From positions 59,914,234 through 59,978,233 of the forward strand of contig OY743174.1 in the NCBI GenBank assembly GCA_963555705.1: 64,000 nucleotides of DNA, written 5' to 3'. The translations under genes were made by a program, and so were the position numbers. This DNA is from Ligustrum vulgare (Eukaryota > Streptophyta > Magnoliopsida > Lamiales > Oleaceae). Shown here piece after piece: positions 1 to 10,735 of this stretch. The number at the start of each line of letters is the position of its first letter. The stretch's first letter is position 1. The notes beneath the pieces were generated by a model, which saw only the letters and a program-made list of their open reading frames with translations, was not told the DNA's origin and searched no databases.

Positions 1-1
1 G

Positions 2-3000
2 AAAGCTGTCTTTGGGACATGCCTGGTTCAAGTTGGAAAAATCAACACACACCCTCAATTTCCCATTGTGCTTTAGTACTAAAACAGGATTTGATACCCA
101 CTTCGGGTATCGGGACTCTCTGATGAAGCCATTTTTCAATAGCTTTGCGACCTCGTCTTTCAAGGCCTCATACTTGTCCAAACTCATGGGCCTTCGCTTT
201 TGCCTGTGCCCAGGGCTTCGGGGATCCAGCTGGAGCCGGTGACAGGCCTCCTTAGGATCGATCCCGATCATGTCACCATGCTTCCATGCGAATACAACGA
301 GGTTTTGAAGTAGGAAGTCCTTCAATTGGCTCTTGTATTCGGTTGGCGAGTCCAGTCCGATCTGTAATTCTTTGATTGGATCAAGTGGGTCCACGCCGAA
401 GCATTCCAACCTTTCGGCCGGGGTGGGGCAATTTTCACCCGCCATCCTGGGGTCTAGATCTGCTAGATCCTCTTCTAGGGTCATTGTGACATCCTTATCT
501 CCAGAAGGCCCTTCACCCAGATCTAGACCCTCTTCTAGGGTCATTGTGACATCCTTATCTCCAGAAGGCCCTTCACCCAATCTTTCAGGGTCTGGAGCAG
601 CCTCGGCCATGGCTACATCACTGATCATGTTCAAGCTTCGATCTTGAAACTTCCGGATTGCATTTGTGTAGCAAGCCCGGGATTCTGTTTGGCTTCCCCT
701 CACAGTTGCAACGCCATGCTCCGTGGGGAACTTCATGCAAATGTATTTGGTATGCGTTACAGCCCCCAAGTCAATAAGACCAGGCCTCCCAATTGAGCCA
801 TGATAGGAGGAGATTTTATCAACCACCAAGAATTCCATAGGGATTCTGGAGAGGGTCGGTGCTTGCCCTACTTCAGTCATAAGTGTTATGGATCCTCTGG
901 GGGTTATGCTATCCCTCGTGAAACCGTATATTGGATCAGGGACTCGAATGAGTGGGGTGCTGATTCTCATCTTATCAAAAGTCACCCCATAAATCACATT
1001 TACCGAGGCACCATCATCCACCATCATTCGAGATATCCCATTCTGAGCCACCATCACTCTGATAACCAATGCGTCGTTGTGTGGGAAGTGCACTCCAACG
1101 GCATCGCTTTGCGTGAATGTGATAGGTTCCGTTCGAGGCATCCCAACAGGATGGGAGTGGATATGATAGTTCACGTTGGCGGGCTGTTTGGCCTCTCTTA
1201 TATACCTCTTTTGGGAGTTGTTTGTGCTCCCCCCTAGGTGGGGGCCTCCCAGTATTGTGTCGATTTCGCGAATGGGAAGGTTGGCCACTGGCATAGGTGG
1301 TTCCCGTGTATCTTTAGCATGTGCCGAGGCGGTATCTTGAACCTTGTTCCTGTCTCTTTGACTATTGTCAATTCTTTCTTTAGTTGAATTCTTCCACAGA
1401 GCTCTCCTATCAGCTCGGTTGAACTTCTGGCCACTAGATTTTTGAGTTCTCCCTGTGTCGGGGGGGAAGTTACCTCCCCTTCTCCCCTGTGCCTTTTGGT
1501 CAGCTAACATGTGGATTTCCCTGCAATCCTCTGTTGCGTGACCGTAATATCTGTGGTAGGCACAGTAAGCCCCAATCATGGGCTGTTTTCCACTTCGACC
1601 GCTTTCCACTCTCCCTTGAGCCGTGGGTGGATTTTGAGAAGGGGTGTTAGAGTGCAAGTGAGGGATAGCTTCCGTGATCTCTGCTGCAAAGCTAGATCCT
1701 GTCCCCGGGAACGGACGAGGCGCACCACCTCGGTTACCTCCGACCCTATCCTTATTTCCTCCCTTTTTTAGGTCCGCTTCATTGGAATATCCAAGGTTGT
1801 ATCTCCCTTGGGGGTGATTATCTCTGGCCCTAGCCATTTCCTCCGACACAATCTCTTCCTTCATCAGGTCTACCAGGGTATTGTAATCCCTTGGTTTCCT
1901 GATCCGGACATCTCTCCAAAACATGCTGGTCATGTCTAGCCCTCCTTTTAAGGCGAAAAACATCTCCGCTTCTGTGATATTTTCGCAGATATGCATTTCT
2001 TCAGTAAATCTAGCTAGGTAACTTTTCAGAGATTCGTCCCTCCCTTGCCTCAGATCCTGAAGGCGTTGGAGTGGGAGTTGGCCAATCCTGGAAGAAACAA
2101 AGCCATTCTTAAAAGCAGTTTTCATATCCCTCCAACTGTGGATGCTGCCAGGAGGGAGTTTTTTATACCATCGTATGGCACTTCCCTCAAGGGTTAAAGA
2201 AAAAGTTTTAAATTTCAGTGCCGGGGTGGCCCCGGCTATTTCCATGCTGGCGCGGTAATTTAACAGGTGATCATCAGGATCACCTCGGCCAGAGTATTTT
2301 GCTATTTCTGGTATCTCAAAGTCGTGGGGTACGGGGCATCTACGGAGGCCCTCTTTGAAGGGACTTACTTCCTCTTCATCATCCAACTCGTATGACGGCG
2401 ATTCGCTGTTCTCGTCGTGACCGGAGTACTCCGGATCACGGTATTGGCCATAGAGTGGTGGAGCATACTCCTGCCTTTGTGGTGGTGGAACGCGGCCGTA
2501 GTTTGGCCTTTCATGGCTCTGTAATTCGTTGCGAGGGTTAGTCTGAACTGCTTCGGCTCTTCTTTCATGCCTATCCCTTGGCTCATGTCCTGATACCAAC
2601 CTTTCCGCTCCCGTTCCATGTTGGTCCCTATACATTTGACCCTGCGACAAGGCTTCTTCAGCGCGTCGCTCGCGCCTATTTCTAGGCTCTGCGGCATTGT
2701 GCCGACCTGGATCCGTTTGTCCTCGTCGTTGGCCCCTGAATAACCCTCCCATTCGGCTGAAAACACTGCCGGATCTTGCGGGAGAAGTCTCCCTGCGTCT
2801 ATCTGGGAGTGGGTTTTGTTCTTCATGTGCTTCATGTTCCGGGTCTCGCTCGTAGAAAGGCTCGGATTCCACCTCGGCATATGTCTGTGGATCTTGATAA
2901 TAATACGAGATAGTGGCCACCTCAGATGGTGAATGTTGTGGCTGTGAGTATTGCTGAGGCATCACGGGTTCGTTCATAACATACCCTCTGGCCATAAAAG

Positions 3001-3226
3001 CATTCATTGCAGCAGTCTGTTCTATTTGCTGCCTCTGCATCTCCAGCATTTGGGCCGCCATGCGTGTCATGTCTCGCATCATGCGGCGATTTCGGTGCCG
3101 GCGAGGTGGGTTTGGTTGTGCCACTTCCTCATTGGCGTTTTCATGGAGTCCTTGAGGAACTTCGCCCTGGCTGTGTTGGCCACTTCTTCCCCTACGGGGG
3201 TTAACATCACCATCACTTTCGTTCAT
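2..3226 (-). CDS. Ty3/gypsy gag-protease-RT polyprotein, 3' part outside window (gypsy-1)
   Basis: Reading the minus strand codon by codon from the ATG at 3226, I found no stop down to base 2, giving 1075 codons still open at the window edge. An in-frame stop lies just upstream (3242-3244), so 3226 is the first start. In order: an Arg/Glu-rich N-terminus; a retrotransposon gag domain around residues 300-420 (contains IRWYKKLPPGSIHSW); a zinc knuckle CAYHRYYGHATEDC near 553-567; a protease active site DDGASVNVIYG near 736; and the beginning of reverse transcriptase ending in RVCVDFSNLNQACPKDSF. The knuckle and RT signature fit the plant Tat/Retand group of Ty3/gypsy elements; that assignment is from family knowledge, not a search. 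The protein would package element RNA, process the polyprotein and copy it. The open frame suggests a fairly recent copy. Confidence 0.9.
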   Translation of the reverse strand, partial: MNESDGDVNPRRGRSGQHSQGEVPQGLHENANEEVAQPNPPRRHRNRRMMRDMTRMAAQMLEMQRQQIEQTAAMNAFMARGYVMNEPVMPQQYSQPQHSPSEVATISYYYQDPQTYAEVESEPFYERDPEHEAHEEQNPLPDRRRETSPARSGSVFSRMGGLFRGQRRGQTDPGRHNAAEPRNRRERRAEEALSQGQMYRDQHGTGAERLVSGHEPRDRHERRAEAVQTNPRNELQSHERPNYGRVPPPQRQEYAPPLYGQYRDPEYSGHDENSESPSYELDDEEEVSPFKEGLRRCPVPHDFEIPEIAKYSGRGDPDDHLLNYRASMEIAGATPALKFKTFSLTLEGSAIRWYKKLPPGSIHSWRDMKTAFKNGFVSSRIGQLPLQRLQDLRQGRDESLKSYLARFTEEMHICENITEAEMFFALKGGLDMTSMFWRDVRIRKPRDYNTLVDLMKEEIVSEEMARARDNHPQGRYNLGYSNEADLKKGGNKDRVGGNRGGAPRPFPGTGSSFAAEITEAIPHLHSNTPSQNPPTAQGRVESGRSGKQPMIGAYCAYHRYYGHATEDCREIHMLADQKAQGRRGGNFPPDTGRTQKSSGQKFNRADRRALWKNSTKERIDNSQRDRNKVQDTASAHAKDTREPPMPVANLPIREIDTILGGPHLGGSTNNSQKRYIREAKQPANVNYHIHSHPVGMPRTEPITFTQSDAVGVHFPHNDALVIRVMVAQNGISRMMVDDGASVNVIYGVTFDKMRISTPLIRVPDPIYGFTRDSITPRGSITLMTEVGQAPTLSRIPMEFLVVDKISSYHGSIGRPGLIDLGAVTHTKYICMKFPTEHGVATVRGSQTESRACYTNAIRKFQDRSLNMISDVAMAEAAPDPERLGEGPSGDKDVTMTLEEGLDLGEGPSGDKDVTMTLEEDLADLDPRMAGENCPTPAERLECFGVDPLDPIKELQIGLDSPTEYKSQLKDFLLQNLVVFAWKHGDMIGIDPKEACHRLQLDPRSPGHRQKRRPMSLDKYEALKDEVAKLLKNGFIRESRYPKWVSNPVLVLKHNGKLRVCVDFSNLNQACPKDSF
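470..579 (-). repeat. In-frame tandem duplication, 60-bp period, inside gypsy-1 pol
   Basis: Two copies of a 60-bp unit lie head to tail (a 50-bp identical core starting at 470 and again at 530). The period is divisible by three, so the reading frame is kept and the protein carries GEGPSGDKDVTMTLEE twice. It lies between the protease and reverse transcriptase domains, where length variation is usually tolerated. Confidence 0.9.
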
Positions 3227-3400
3227 GTTTAGGGAAATGCCTTAATTTTATTCTGTTTTTCAAAGATGAGTGGACTTTCGTTTCAAAAATCCCCGTCTTT
3301 TTCAAGGTTATTAAACTTATATCTCAAAGTTATATGCCTTTTTCCAAGGTTATTACACTTGTGTTTCAAAGTTATTACACCCTTTTTTCAAAGATGATCA

Positions 3401-3664
3401 GCTTATCTTTCAAAGCTCTTGCATTTTTCAAGGCCAACCAGCTTATCTTTCAAAGCCCTTGCCTTTTTCAAGGCCAACCAGCTTATCTTTCAAAGCTCTT
3501 GCCTTTTTCAAGGCCAACCAGCTTATCTTTCAAAGCCCTTGCCTTTTTCAAGGCCAACCAGCTTATCTTTCAAAGTCCTTGCCTTTTTCAAGGCCAACCA
3601 GCTTATCTTTCAAAGTTCTTGCATTTTTCAAGGCCAACCAGCTTATCTTTCAAAGCTCTTGCTT
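3401..3664. repeat. 40-bp tandem repeat in the gypsy-1 leader
   Basis: About six and a half nearly identical 40-bp units alternate the half-units gcttatctttcaaagccctt and gcctttttcaaggccaacca. More degenerate copies extend upstream to about 3290. The array lies between the gag start and the primer binding site, so it belongs to the untranslated leader of the minus-strand element. All three plus-strand frames stay open across it, giving spurious repetitive ORFs. Confidence 0.9.
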
Positions 3665-5859
3665 TTTTCCGCTTCTTCGTATATAGCGACCCAGAATTTT
3701 TATGCAATTAATAATTATTTTAATATTTAGAAAATTGTGTCGCTACTATTTCACCTATTATTTTGAAGTTAACGCCGCGACGGATTCGTCTAGCCAAGTT
3801 AAGAAATATCGAATTTGTTCAATTTTAAATTAAAATCCAAATTTCTAAAATTATGTTATTTTAATTATTTATTCAAAGTATTATTTTCAAAATCATTTTT
3901 CAGTCCAAAATATATCAGTTTTAAATATATTTTCAAATCGAAGTTAGTCAAATTTTAGTTAATCCTATAATTCCTAAACCGTTCATTTTTCCCAAACCTT
4001 CCATGTGCATTTCCACCTCATTTTACCATCACAAGCATCTTCACGCACCAACACCACATTATTCCACACATTTTCTTTTCTTTACACCAATACAACCATC
4101 ATTCCATATCAACCAAATTATAATGTCTCCCACATTGATCACTTTCCATATCATTTCTATACCAAACTAATTTCCCACGTTCTTCTTTTCTCTCCCACCC
4201 ATTCATCATTTTGAGACATAATGATTCACACACACACCATTTGCAAATCCAACTCATACTCCATTTCCAGCCTGTGACCTTTACAGCTCCATCTTCCTCC
4301 CATAACCACCAATATACACTGCCAAACCAAACCAAGTTCTCTACAATTGAGTAAAACCACAGCACTGCAAACCACCTTCATCCCCATTAATCATCACCAC
4401 CATTATCACTCCTGCACGTTTTCTTACACTGCAGAACCTCCACCTTCATCCCCAATCACCATTGATCAATCACCAATGTTCCATCACTGCCAGCTGACTC
4501 AATCATGAACCAATTTAAAATCATAAACTACAAACTCCACCAGCATCACATTCTGATCATTATCATCACCACCAACCATTTCGTTTCTCCCTGTTTTGAT
4601 CTCCAAATCAGACAATCAGCAGCATCATAATCAGAATCAAACACAAACGAGCTCTATCACCATCACCTAAATCAGAAACCAACTTTCACTGCAACCTTCG
4701 TCCCTACAGAACCCAATGCAACATCCCAAAATCACCATCACCACCCAACTCCCCTGCAACTGCATCAAGCCTCATCCTATCCACCACTCAAACCGCAACA
4801 GCCCACATCGCCGATAGAAATCACTCAACCACCACACCGCAGTCCAACCACCAAACTCTGCCCACTATCATAAATCAAACACTCAAAATCCAAACCAAAA
4901 ACCCAGGATTTAACGTAAACCAGAACAATACCTCTACGCCGACTGATTGATCGGTTTTTCGCCGGAAAGTCGCGAATTCAAAACCTAGGTTACATTTCGA
5001 TTTCGCACCTAACTTCGCACTAAACTCCCTAGATTAGAAACCTCACCTTGACCGCCTTTTTCTGCACCCTGCGCCGGCGTGGTACCGGCGAATCGTTGGC
5101 AGAAGCACCTCCACCAGACTTCCTCAGCTCACGAACCTCTCTCGCCTCTCTCACTCGACACTCTATGATTCAGACGAAGAGAGAGAGAAATAAATCTGAT
5201 ATATTATATTAATTTTCAGAATTTGCAGCATTTAGTCCCCATCTTTTAAAGTTATTTCAAATCAGTCCCTAAGTTTTAAAATCATCAATTTCAGCCCTTA
5301 AGTTTTAAATGAGTTTTAATCAGCCCTTTCATTTTCAAAATCTGATCACTTCAGTCCCTGCTGATTTACTTTTAAGCTCAAGTTTCAAAAGTATCAATTT
5401 TAGTCCCTCAACTATCAAAAGTATTCATTTTAATCCCTCAACTTTCAAAATATCTATTTTAGTCCCTGAACTTTCAAAAGTATTCATTTTAGTCCATCAA
5501 CTTTCAAAACATCAATTTTAGTCTTCAAATTATAATTTATCATTTTGAGCTATATATTCGATAGACTAAAGTGACTTATTGGCTAAGACGAAGCGTACGG
5601 AGAATTTAAAGAAATTGAAGTCATTCCCGCTCAACTTTGCACTCGTCGGATTTGAGGTAGACTCGCACTTATTAATTGATTTAAATTATGATTTCATATA
5701 AATGTCATGTGACTTGTGAAAGTCAATTTTCAAGAAAATTAAGTATGTTTTATGAAAGGTAAATATACCTTATGTTTTTATGAAAAGTAAGTATACCCTA
5801 TGTTTTTACGATAATGTTTTATATGTTTTGGATCATTGCTATGCACATAAGAATTCTTA

Positions 5860-6175
5860 CCACCTAAGTTCAGTAAAATTCTTGTGTCTCCATAAGTTTA
5901 TGAGGATTTACCACCTAAGTTCGGTAAAATTCCTGTCTTTCCATATGTTTATGAGGATTTACCACCTAAGTTCGGTAAAATTCCTGTCGCATATGTTTAT
6001 GAGGATTTCGATCCTATCTTATGTTATGATGGAAATGATCCCTATGAATTTCATGAATTATGTTTTGGTATACTTACTGTTATTATGATCTTACTGTTAT
6101 TATGATTTTACTGCATAAGAATTCTTGCCACCTAAGTTCGGTAAAGTTCTTGTGTCTTCTTATGTTTATGAGGAT
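5860..6175. repeat. 51-bp repeats within the solo LTR
   Basis: Three adjacent copies and one displaced copy of a unit containing accacctaagttcggtaaaa and atgtttatgaggat lie at about 5860, 5909, 5960 and 6125. They sit in the right half of the solo LTR and have no convincing coding meaning. Confidence 0.8.
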
Positions 6176-6447
6176 TTCAATCCTATCTTATGTTATGCTT
6201 TCAAAAGAAATTATGCTTGGCATAATTAAAATGTTTTTATAAGTATATGGTTTTCAAAGAGCTGTTTTCAAAGAGCTAATTTCAAAGAGCCTATGATTTG
6301 CAAAATATGTCCCGTGCTGTAATGCACAATATGAATTTTATCAAGAGCCGTTTTATAAAGAAGCTCTATCAATGCCCGTTTTATAAAGAGCCGGGATTTA
6401 TGTGTTTATTCATCTTATAAATTAAATTAATTTGCGATGAGTCTACT

Positions 6448-6471
6448 GAGTATTTCCCCCATGAAATACTC
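6448..6471 (+). promoter_or_regulatory. Perfect 9-bp hairpin in solo LTR, upstream of an AG acceptor-like site
   Basis: gagtatttc (6448-6456), loop ccccat, then gaaatactc (6463-6471) form a perfect inverted repeat. It is followed by accct, a T-rich stretch and ttttgcag|atttcggag. The same arrangement recurs in LTRs A and B and in the second solo LTR on their coding strand. Its role is unknown; RNA structure near the polyadenylation or splice acceptor region is an inference. Confidence 0.6.
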
Positions 6472-6921
6472 ACCCTACTTTTTAACAGTTTTGCAGATTT
6501 CGGAGACGGTGGCGAGCGATGAATGATGGTGGCAATAATCGTTAAACGGTTGAAAGTTTGACGTTAATGATTTCCGTATTTTTTCCAAACAATCGAATAA
6601 TTTAGAGAAGTTCATTTATTTGAGAAATTATGACATTGTCAATTTCTTTACAAAATTAATGGTTCGATTTACTATTTCAAATGGTTTCATAAATGTTTTT
6701 AATTTTATCGGCCATTACAGTTTATTTAATGTTGCCAAAAATGAATTTCAACTATTTCTTCCGCAAAAATATTATTCGAAAAATTTAGACAGAAAATGAC
6801 GTAGTGAATCGGGTATACGGAACTCGGGGCGCTACATCGTAAATGGTTCTTCGTCCTTTTTCAGGACTACCTTTCTATGTATGGCTTTTTACCATATGTT
6901 TTTGTGGTTAGCAGTATGGTT

Positions 6922-6939
6922 TCCCACGGACGGCGCCAA
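6922..6939 (-). other. Primer binding site of gypsy-1
   Basis: On the minus strand the LTR end (…tcaaca) is followed at once by tttTGGCGCCGTCCGTGGGAA, a primer-binding signature common in plant Tat-type gypsy elements. It fixes the element's orientation and the inner LTR boundary. Confidence 0.85.
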
Positions 6940-6941
6940 AA

Positions 6942-7611
6942 TGTTGACCACAAAATCCGGATGGACCTTGGACCAACACATCTTAGCTCCTCCCTCTTGG
7001 ACATGTGGACCTCCTGCGTATTGTGACAAACAATCAGTTTGCAAAGGGGGCCGAGGTGGTTCCCGTTTGCACTCCGATGCCTAAGTCAGTACTCATTTTG
7101 GGCAAATATATATTGGGTGCGGGAAGTATAAATGTGTAAAAGAGAGAAAAGGGAGTGAGGGAAATATAGAGTTAAGAATCAGAAGTTGCTAACCTCTAAC
7201 TTGGAGACAATTGTGCTTCATTTATAGAGGAACTTCTTATCTCGGATCACGACACGTGGCATACTTTACACTTGTTATCACCCCAGCTCATGGAGGTGAC
7301 AACCTTGCTTTTCAACCGTAATCATTGCTACATTTCATAGGGGGATGGGCGCTTGTCACGTCTTGGTAAAGGCAGTGTCCCATCACTGACTCCATCTCTC
7401 TTCTGGTCAGCGCCGTAAAGCCCCCCGGCTGGGTATAAAGCACATCGATTAGGCGTTAACCAGGTCGGCTTAAAGAGGTGTGCTCGGCGTACCACCTCGA
7501 CATTCTTCTCAGGTGATACTTTAGGCCTTTAGCTGTGGGCCATGGTCCATTGGGCCACTATTGGGCCTCGCTGGTGGATCACTGTACCTTTCTTTGGGCC
7601 CGAACTCAACA
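6942..7611 (-). repeat. 5' LTR of gypsy-1 (670 bp)
   Basis: The segment begins tgttga and ends tcaaca, a perfect terminal inverted repeat, with the PBS directly inside. The outer flank agtat (7612-7616) should be the 5-bp target duplication; the matching copy and the 3' LTR lie outside the window. On the minus strand a TATA-like ctataaat (7220-7227) lies about 385 bp from the outer LTR edge, a plausible core promoter. Confidence 0.87.
7220..7227 (-). promoter_or_regulatory. TATA box in gypsy-1 LTR
   Basis: Minus-strand CTATAAAT in the middle of the LTR, at the U3/R position expected for an LTR promoter. Transcription would run toward the gag-pol frame. Confidence 0.55.
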
Positions 7612-7894
7612 AGTATATTGTGTATGTATACAAATATATTTTTACAAAATATTTTCATGTTTCCTTTCTCGAGTATTGATAAACTGTGATTAAAAAATCA
7701 CCGAAAGTAATGTCATTTAGTCAAAAGTAAATAGTCATTTTTTAAAAAAATGAGCAGTAAATAGTGAAGTTTTTTGGATTTAAAAATCCAATTATTTTCA
7801 AAGTTTTATGCATTCCAAAATAACATTTTCTCGTAATTCTTTCCTTCCTTATACTTAAAAGATGGAAGGACCAAAATTTTGACAGATCAAAACT
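7612..7894. other. Unique spacer
   Basis: AT-rich sequence between the gypsy-1 LTR and the LOG pseudogene. I see no gene, repeat or motif here beyond the expected agtat target duplication at its left edge. Confidence 0.6.
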
Positions 7895-8443
7895 ATCTGT
7901 GTATTTTTTGGATCAAAAGTAGGGAAAAGTTTTTGGTATCTAGAAGCAACAGTGGATCTAGGAAAGAAGTTGGGAGAGAAGGGTATCAATCTAGTGCATG
8001 GAGGAGGTAGTAGTGGATTGATGGGTTGTGTTTCCCAATCTGCTCAAACGGAACGAGTGAAAGTGATAGGCGTTGTACATGTTCCTTTGGTAGATATTGT
8101 AGGCAAAACATGAGGGCATGAAGTACAGACATTATCTATCAATGGACGCATAACTTGCATGTTATATGGTTCTGATACCTTCAGAGCCATGCCTGGAGGT
8201 TTTGGTACTTTAGAAGAAATCTTTAATATTACCTCACGAGCTTAATTGGATCTCCATACCAAGTCTGTTAGGTTTTTAAATGTTAACAATTTCTTTAATA
8301 GTTTGCTAACATTTCTTAATCATGTTTTGGAACAAGGGATTCATCTCTCCATTTTCTAGGAGGATCCTTATTTCTGCTCTTACTATCGAGGAACTGCTGG
8401 ATAAGCTATATTCATATATTCCAATATAAGATTCAGCAGGAGT
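7895..8443 (+). pseudogene. LOG-type cytokinin riboside 5'-monophosphate phosphoribohydrolase pseudogene
   Basis: Conceptual translation from 7895 reads ICVFFGS..., ATVDLGKKL, HGGGSSGLMG, PGGFGTLEE, then FLNVNNFFNSLL and ISALTIEELLDKLYSYIP. This is the order of the LONELY GUY family, which releases active cytokinin from its nucleotide. The substrate motif PGG-x-GT-x3-E is preserved. The copy is dead: an in-frame TGA near 8110, a TAA near 8242 (in place of the Gln of AQLG), and a one-base frameshift near 8337. The N-terminal GSS region is also altered. The homology is continuous with no intron although LOG genes normally have several, so a retroposed (processed) copy is the best explanation. 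No poly-A tail or target duplication was recognised. Confidence 0.85.
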
Positions 8444-8449
8444 TAAGAT

Positions 8450-9181
8450 AGATTGGTCGCAAGGAAGGGGAATCAAGCGAAAATAGAGTTCGGTTAATGT
8501 AAACTTAACCTTGTGAACCTCAAAAATATTATAGGTAGTAGAGTACAGAGTATTCTTACTCTTGAGACACACTTCTAATTTTTAGAATTTTATAAATGTT
8601 TCCCCATTTTCTTTTTGTGTGTTTTACATGTATCCCCTTTCTTAACATGTTTCAGTATGACTCTTTTGTACTTCTTTAAGAGCAATAATAATATCCATTT
8701 AGTATGTTTAGATGATGAATTTTACTTGTTCTGGACAAAATATGTACTTCTTCTAGAGTACATAAGTATTTATGCAAGAAATTTCCCAGTTATTTATTAA
8801 ATAATATTCATTTTATAATATTGATGTGATTATTTTTCACATTAACCATAACCGTCCTATCATTTGATATTATCTTATCATACATCAACATTTTTCTTAT
8901 TGGATAATTCATTTCCATCTATTTTTTCAATACAGATAATGGTAATTTCTTGTACCGTTTGACAAAATATTTTCATCAACATCCAACAATTTTTTGGTAA
9001 TGATAACTTCTGGTACGATTTGATAAAATATTATCTAACTTTAGTAGTGATAACTTCTGGTATCGTATATATGTTAACAATAATAATACTGGGGTTATAC
9101 CACCACGTATATATGTTGACAACAACAATATCTAATATGTTAGAATTAACTTAGAGAAATGAGAGAGTTTCTTCCCATGAG
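8450..9181. other. AT-rich spacer with short dispersed repeats
   Basis: No gene was recognised. The phrase gataacttctggta...gataaaatatta recurs two to three times between about 8940 and 9070. The sequence flanking the young LTR element here continues at 16162, so 9120-9186 plus 16162 onward is one interrupted block, possibly an old LTR or promoter fragment. Confidence 0.5.
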
Positions 9182-9186
9182 GTGTG

Positions 9187-10711
9187 TGATAAGTGTATTT
9201 TATACACTTATTTGTATGTCTAAATTAGGATTAATTATTGTCGTTTGGGAATATTTGCTATTTAATTTATGTTTATTTGTTTACCTTTCAGAAAATGTCC
9301 CAATTGAAGAAGAATGAAGCAATTAATGGAAAAATGGCACAATTGGATGTTAATTAGAGCTAAATTGGACAAGTGAGGAGTTTGTGACAACAACCGGGAA
9401 ACCTACATGGTGTCAAAGAGAAGAAATCAGAGGTTGGAGGACCTAATTGAATAAATTAAGAGCTTAAATGGGCAAATCGAGAAGAAGATAAAGTTTGGGG
9501 ACTAAATTGCAACAATTGGAAGTTGAGGATTGAAGGTGCAATTAAAAGTCAAGGACCAACTTACACAGCCGGAAAAAGATGGAAAATTGCATTGCAACGT
9601 CCTTCCACGTGATCGCGGGATTTCTACCACGTGATCGCGAGGTGCCTCGAATTTTTCAACAGAGAGTTTTACCTATGCCCACGCGATCGCGAGGTTTTAT
9701 ACCACGTGATCGCTTGGCTTTCCGGCTGGGCCAAAAGTGGGCTTTTTCTCGCGATTTTCAACAGCATTCTCGCTTTTTGACCTAGGTTTTCTCCAAAACC
9801 TATATATACAACATAAGAGGCACGAAAATGAGACCTTTGCCTCTCCATAGAACGAGCCACAACAGAGATTTTACATCAAATTCTTGGGGAATTAAGCATC
9901 GCAAAGGGGCGTGAATTGAAGATAATTGAAGAATTGAGACTTGGTGCATGCTTTCCTTTCTTCTTATTGTTTTCAATGAACGTTTTACTTTATTGTTTAT
10001 GCTTTTTAATCATGATGTGTAACTAATTTTAACGTTGGGATGAACGATGTAGCCTAGTTAATTATTTTAATGCCATATTCCTTGTTTTAACGCTTTAATG
10101 CATGTGTTGATTTATTATTGTTCTTAATGCTTGAATTGCTTGATCACCAATTCATGATTTCATGTGTTATTTCCATAATCCGAGAGGTGAGTTAATAACA
10201 TAGATCTAGGTAATAAATCCGGTAATTGAACGAGAGATAGAGATATACTCTTGTAATTATTGCGGTCGTGTGTGAATTCTTGTGTGTAATGCATCTAGTT
10301 AAGGAATATTCGGACCCGCTGTAGAGATACAAGGTTGACTTATTTAGGTAGGATTGATTTAAACTCGAGAGAGGAATCTCAATTTAAATTAGTGAATTCG
10401 ACCGAACACACAAATAGGAAATAAAACTGGAATTGGAATTGATTTAATTAGCTATGTGAAATCGTGAATCCCAACCACTTTACAATCATTTTTTTTTAAA
10501 AACAAAACAATTTCACAATTTAATTATTTAATTCATCTTCTTAATTTTAATTTAAAACCACAAATTCTATTTCGTCTGTTCAAATAAAATTAGAACTAAA
10601 ACATTTCGGTACTTAGTAAACAGTCCTCGTGGGAACGATAATCCGGACTCTAAGGTCCACTTTATTACTTGATTGCGATATCGTACACTTGCGATCTCAA
10701 ATTTCACAACA
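9187..10711 (+). repeat. 5' LTR of the young LARD
   Basis: Starts tgataagtg, ends ttcacaaca, and matches 14632-16156 base for base except at two sites. A TATA-like tatatata lies at 9801-9808. Four gatcgc-centred palindromic motifs lie at 9611, 9633, 9684 and 9708. Confidence 0.93.
9801..9808 (+). promoter_or_regulatory. TATA box in LARD 5' LTR
   Basis: cctatatatacaac lies about 615 bp into the LTR, the only good TATA match in GC-neutral surroundings. The copy in the 3' LTR is at 15246-15253. Confidence 0.55.
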
Positions 10712-10717
10712 AGTTTT

Positions 10718-10735
10718 TGGCGCCGTTGCCGGGGA
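10718..10735 (+). other. Primer binding site of the LARD
   Basis: tggcgccgttgccgggga lies six bases after the 5' LTR end. This is the common PBS of Athila-like plant elements. Confidence 0.85.

Larger units (their letters stand above)
3682..6836 (+). mobile_element. Solo LTR (3155 bp) nested in the gypsy-1 leader
   Basis: The segment begins tatagcgacccag, ends ggggcgctaca, and is flanked by a perfect 5-bp duplication tcgta (3677-3681 and 6837-6841). It contains no PBS, coding domain or second LTR, which is what unequal recombination between two LTRs leaves behind. Orientation is plus, inferred from the terminal gcgctaca, as in the related LTRs at 49-58 kb (there on the minus strand). Removing it restores a gypsy-1 leader of about 560 bp. 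Its interior holds runs of tttagtccctcaactttcaaaa-like phrases (5235-5525), a 51-bp repeat (5860-6170) and a strong hairpin at 6448-6471. No gene was recognised in it. Confidence 0.88.

Noticed and set aside
2365..2880. 171-residue minus-strand ORF
   Set aside because: It is an out-of-frame shadow of the gypsy-1 gag frame, which is open through the whole region.
3401..3664. CRISPR-like array
   Set aside because: The units are contiguous with no unique spacers, and this is plant DNA.
3334..3730. Repetitive plus-strand ORFs (PFSRPTSLSFKAL...)
   Set aside because: All frames of the 40-bp tandem repeat are open; these are translations of a leader repeat, not proteins.
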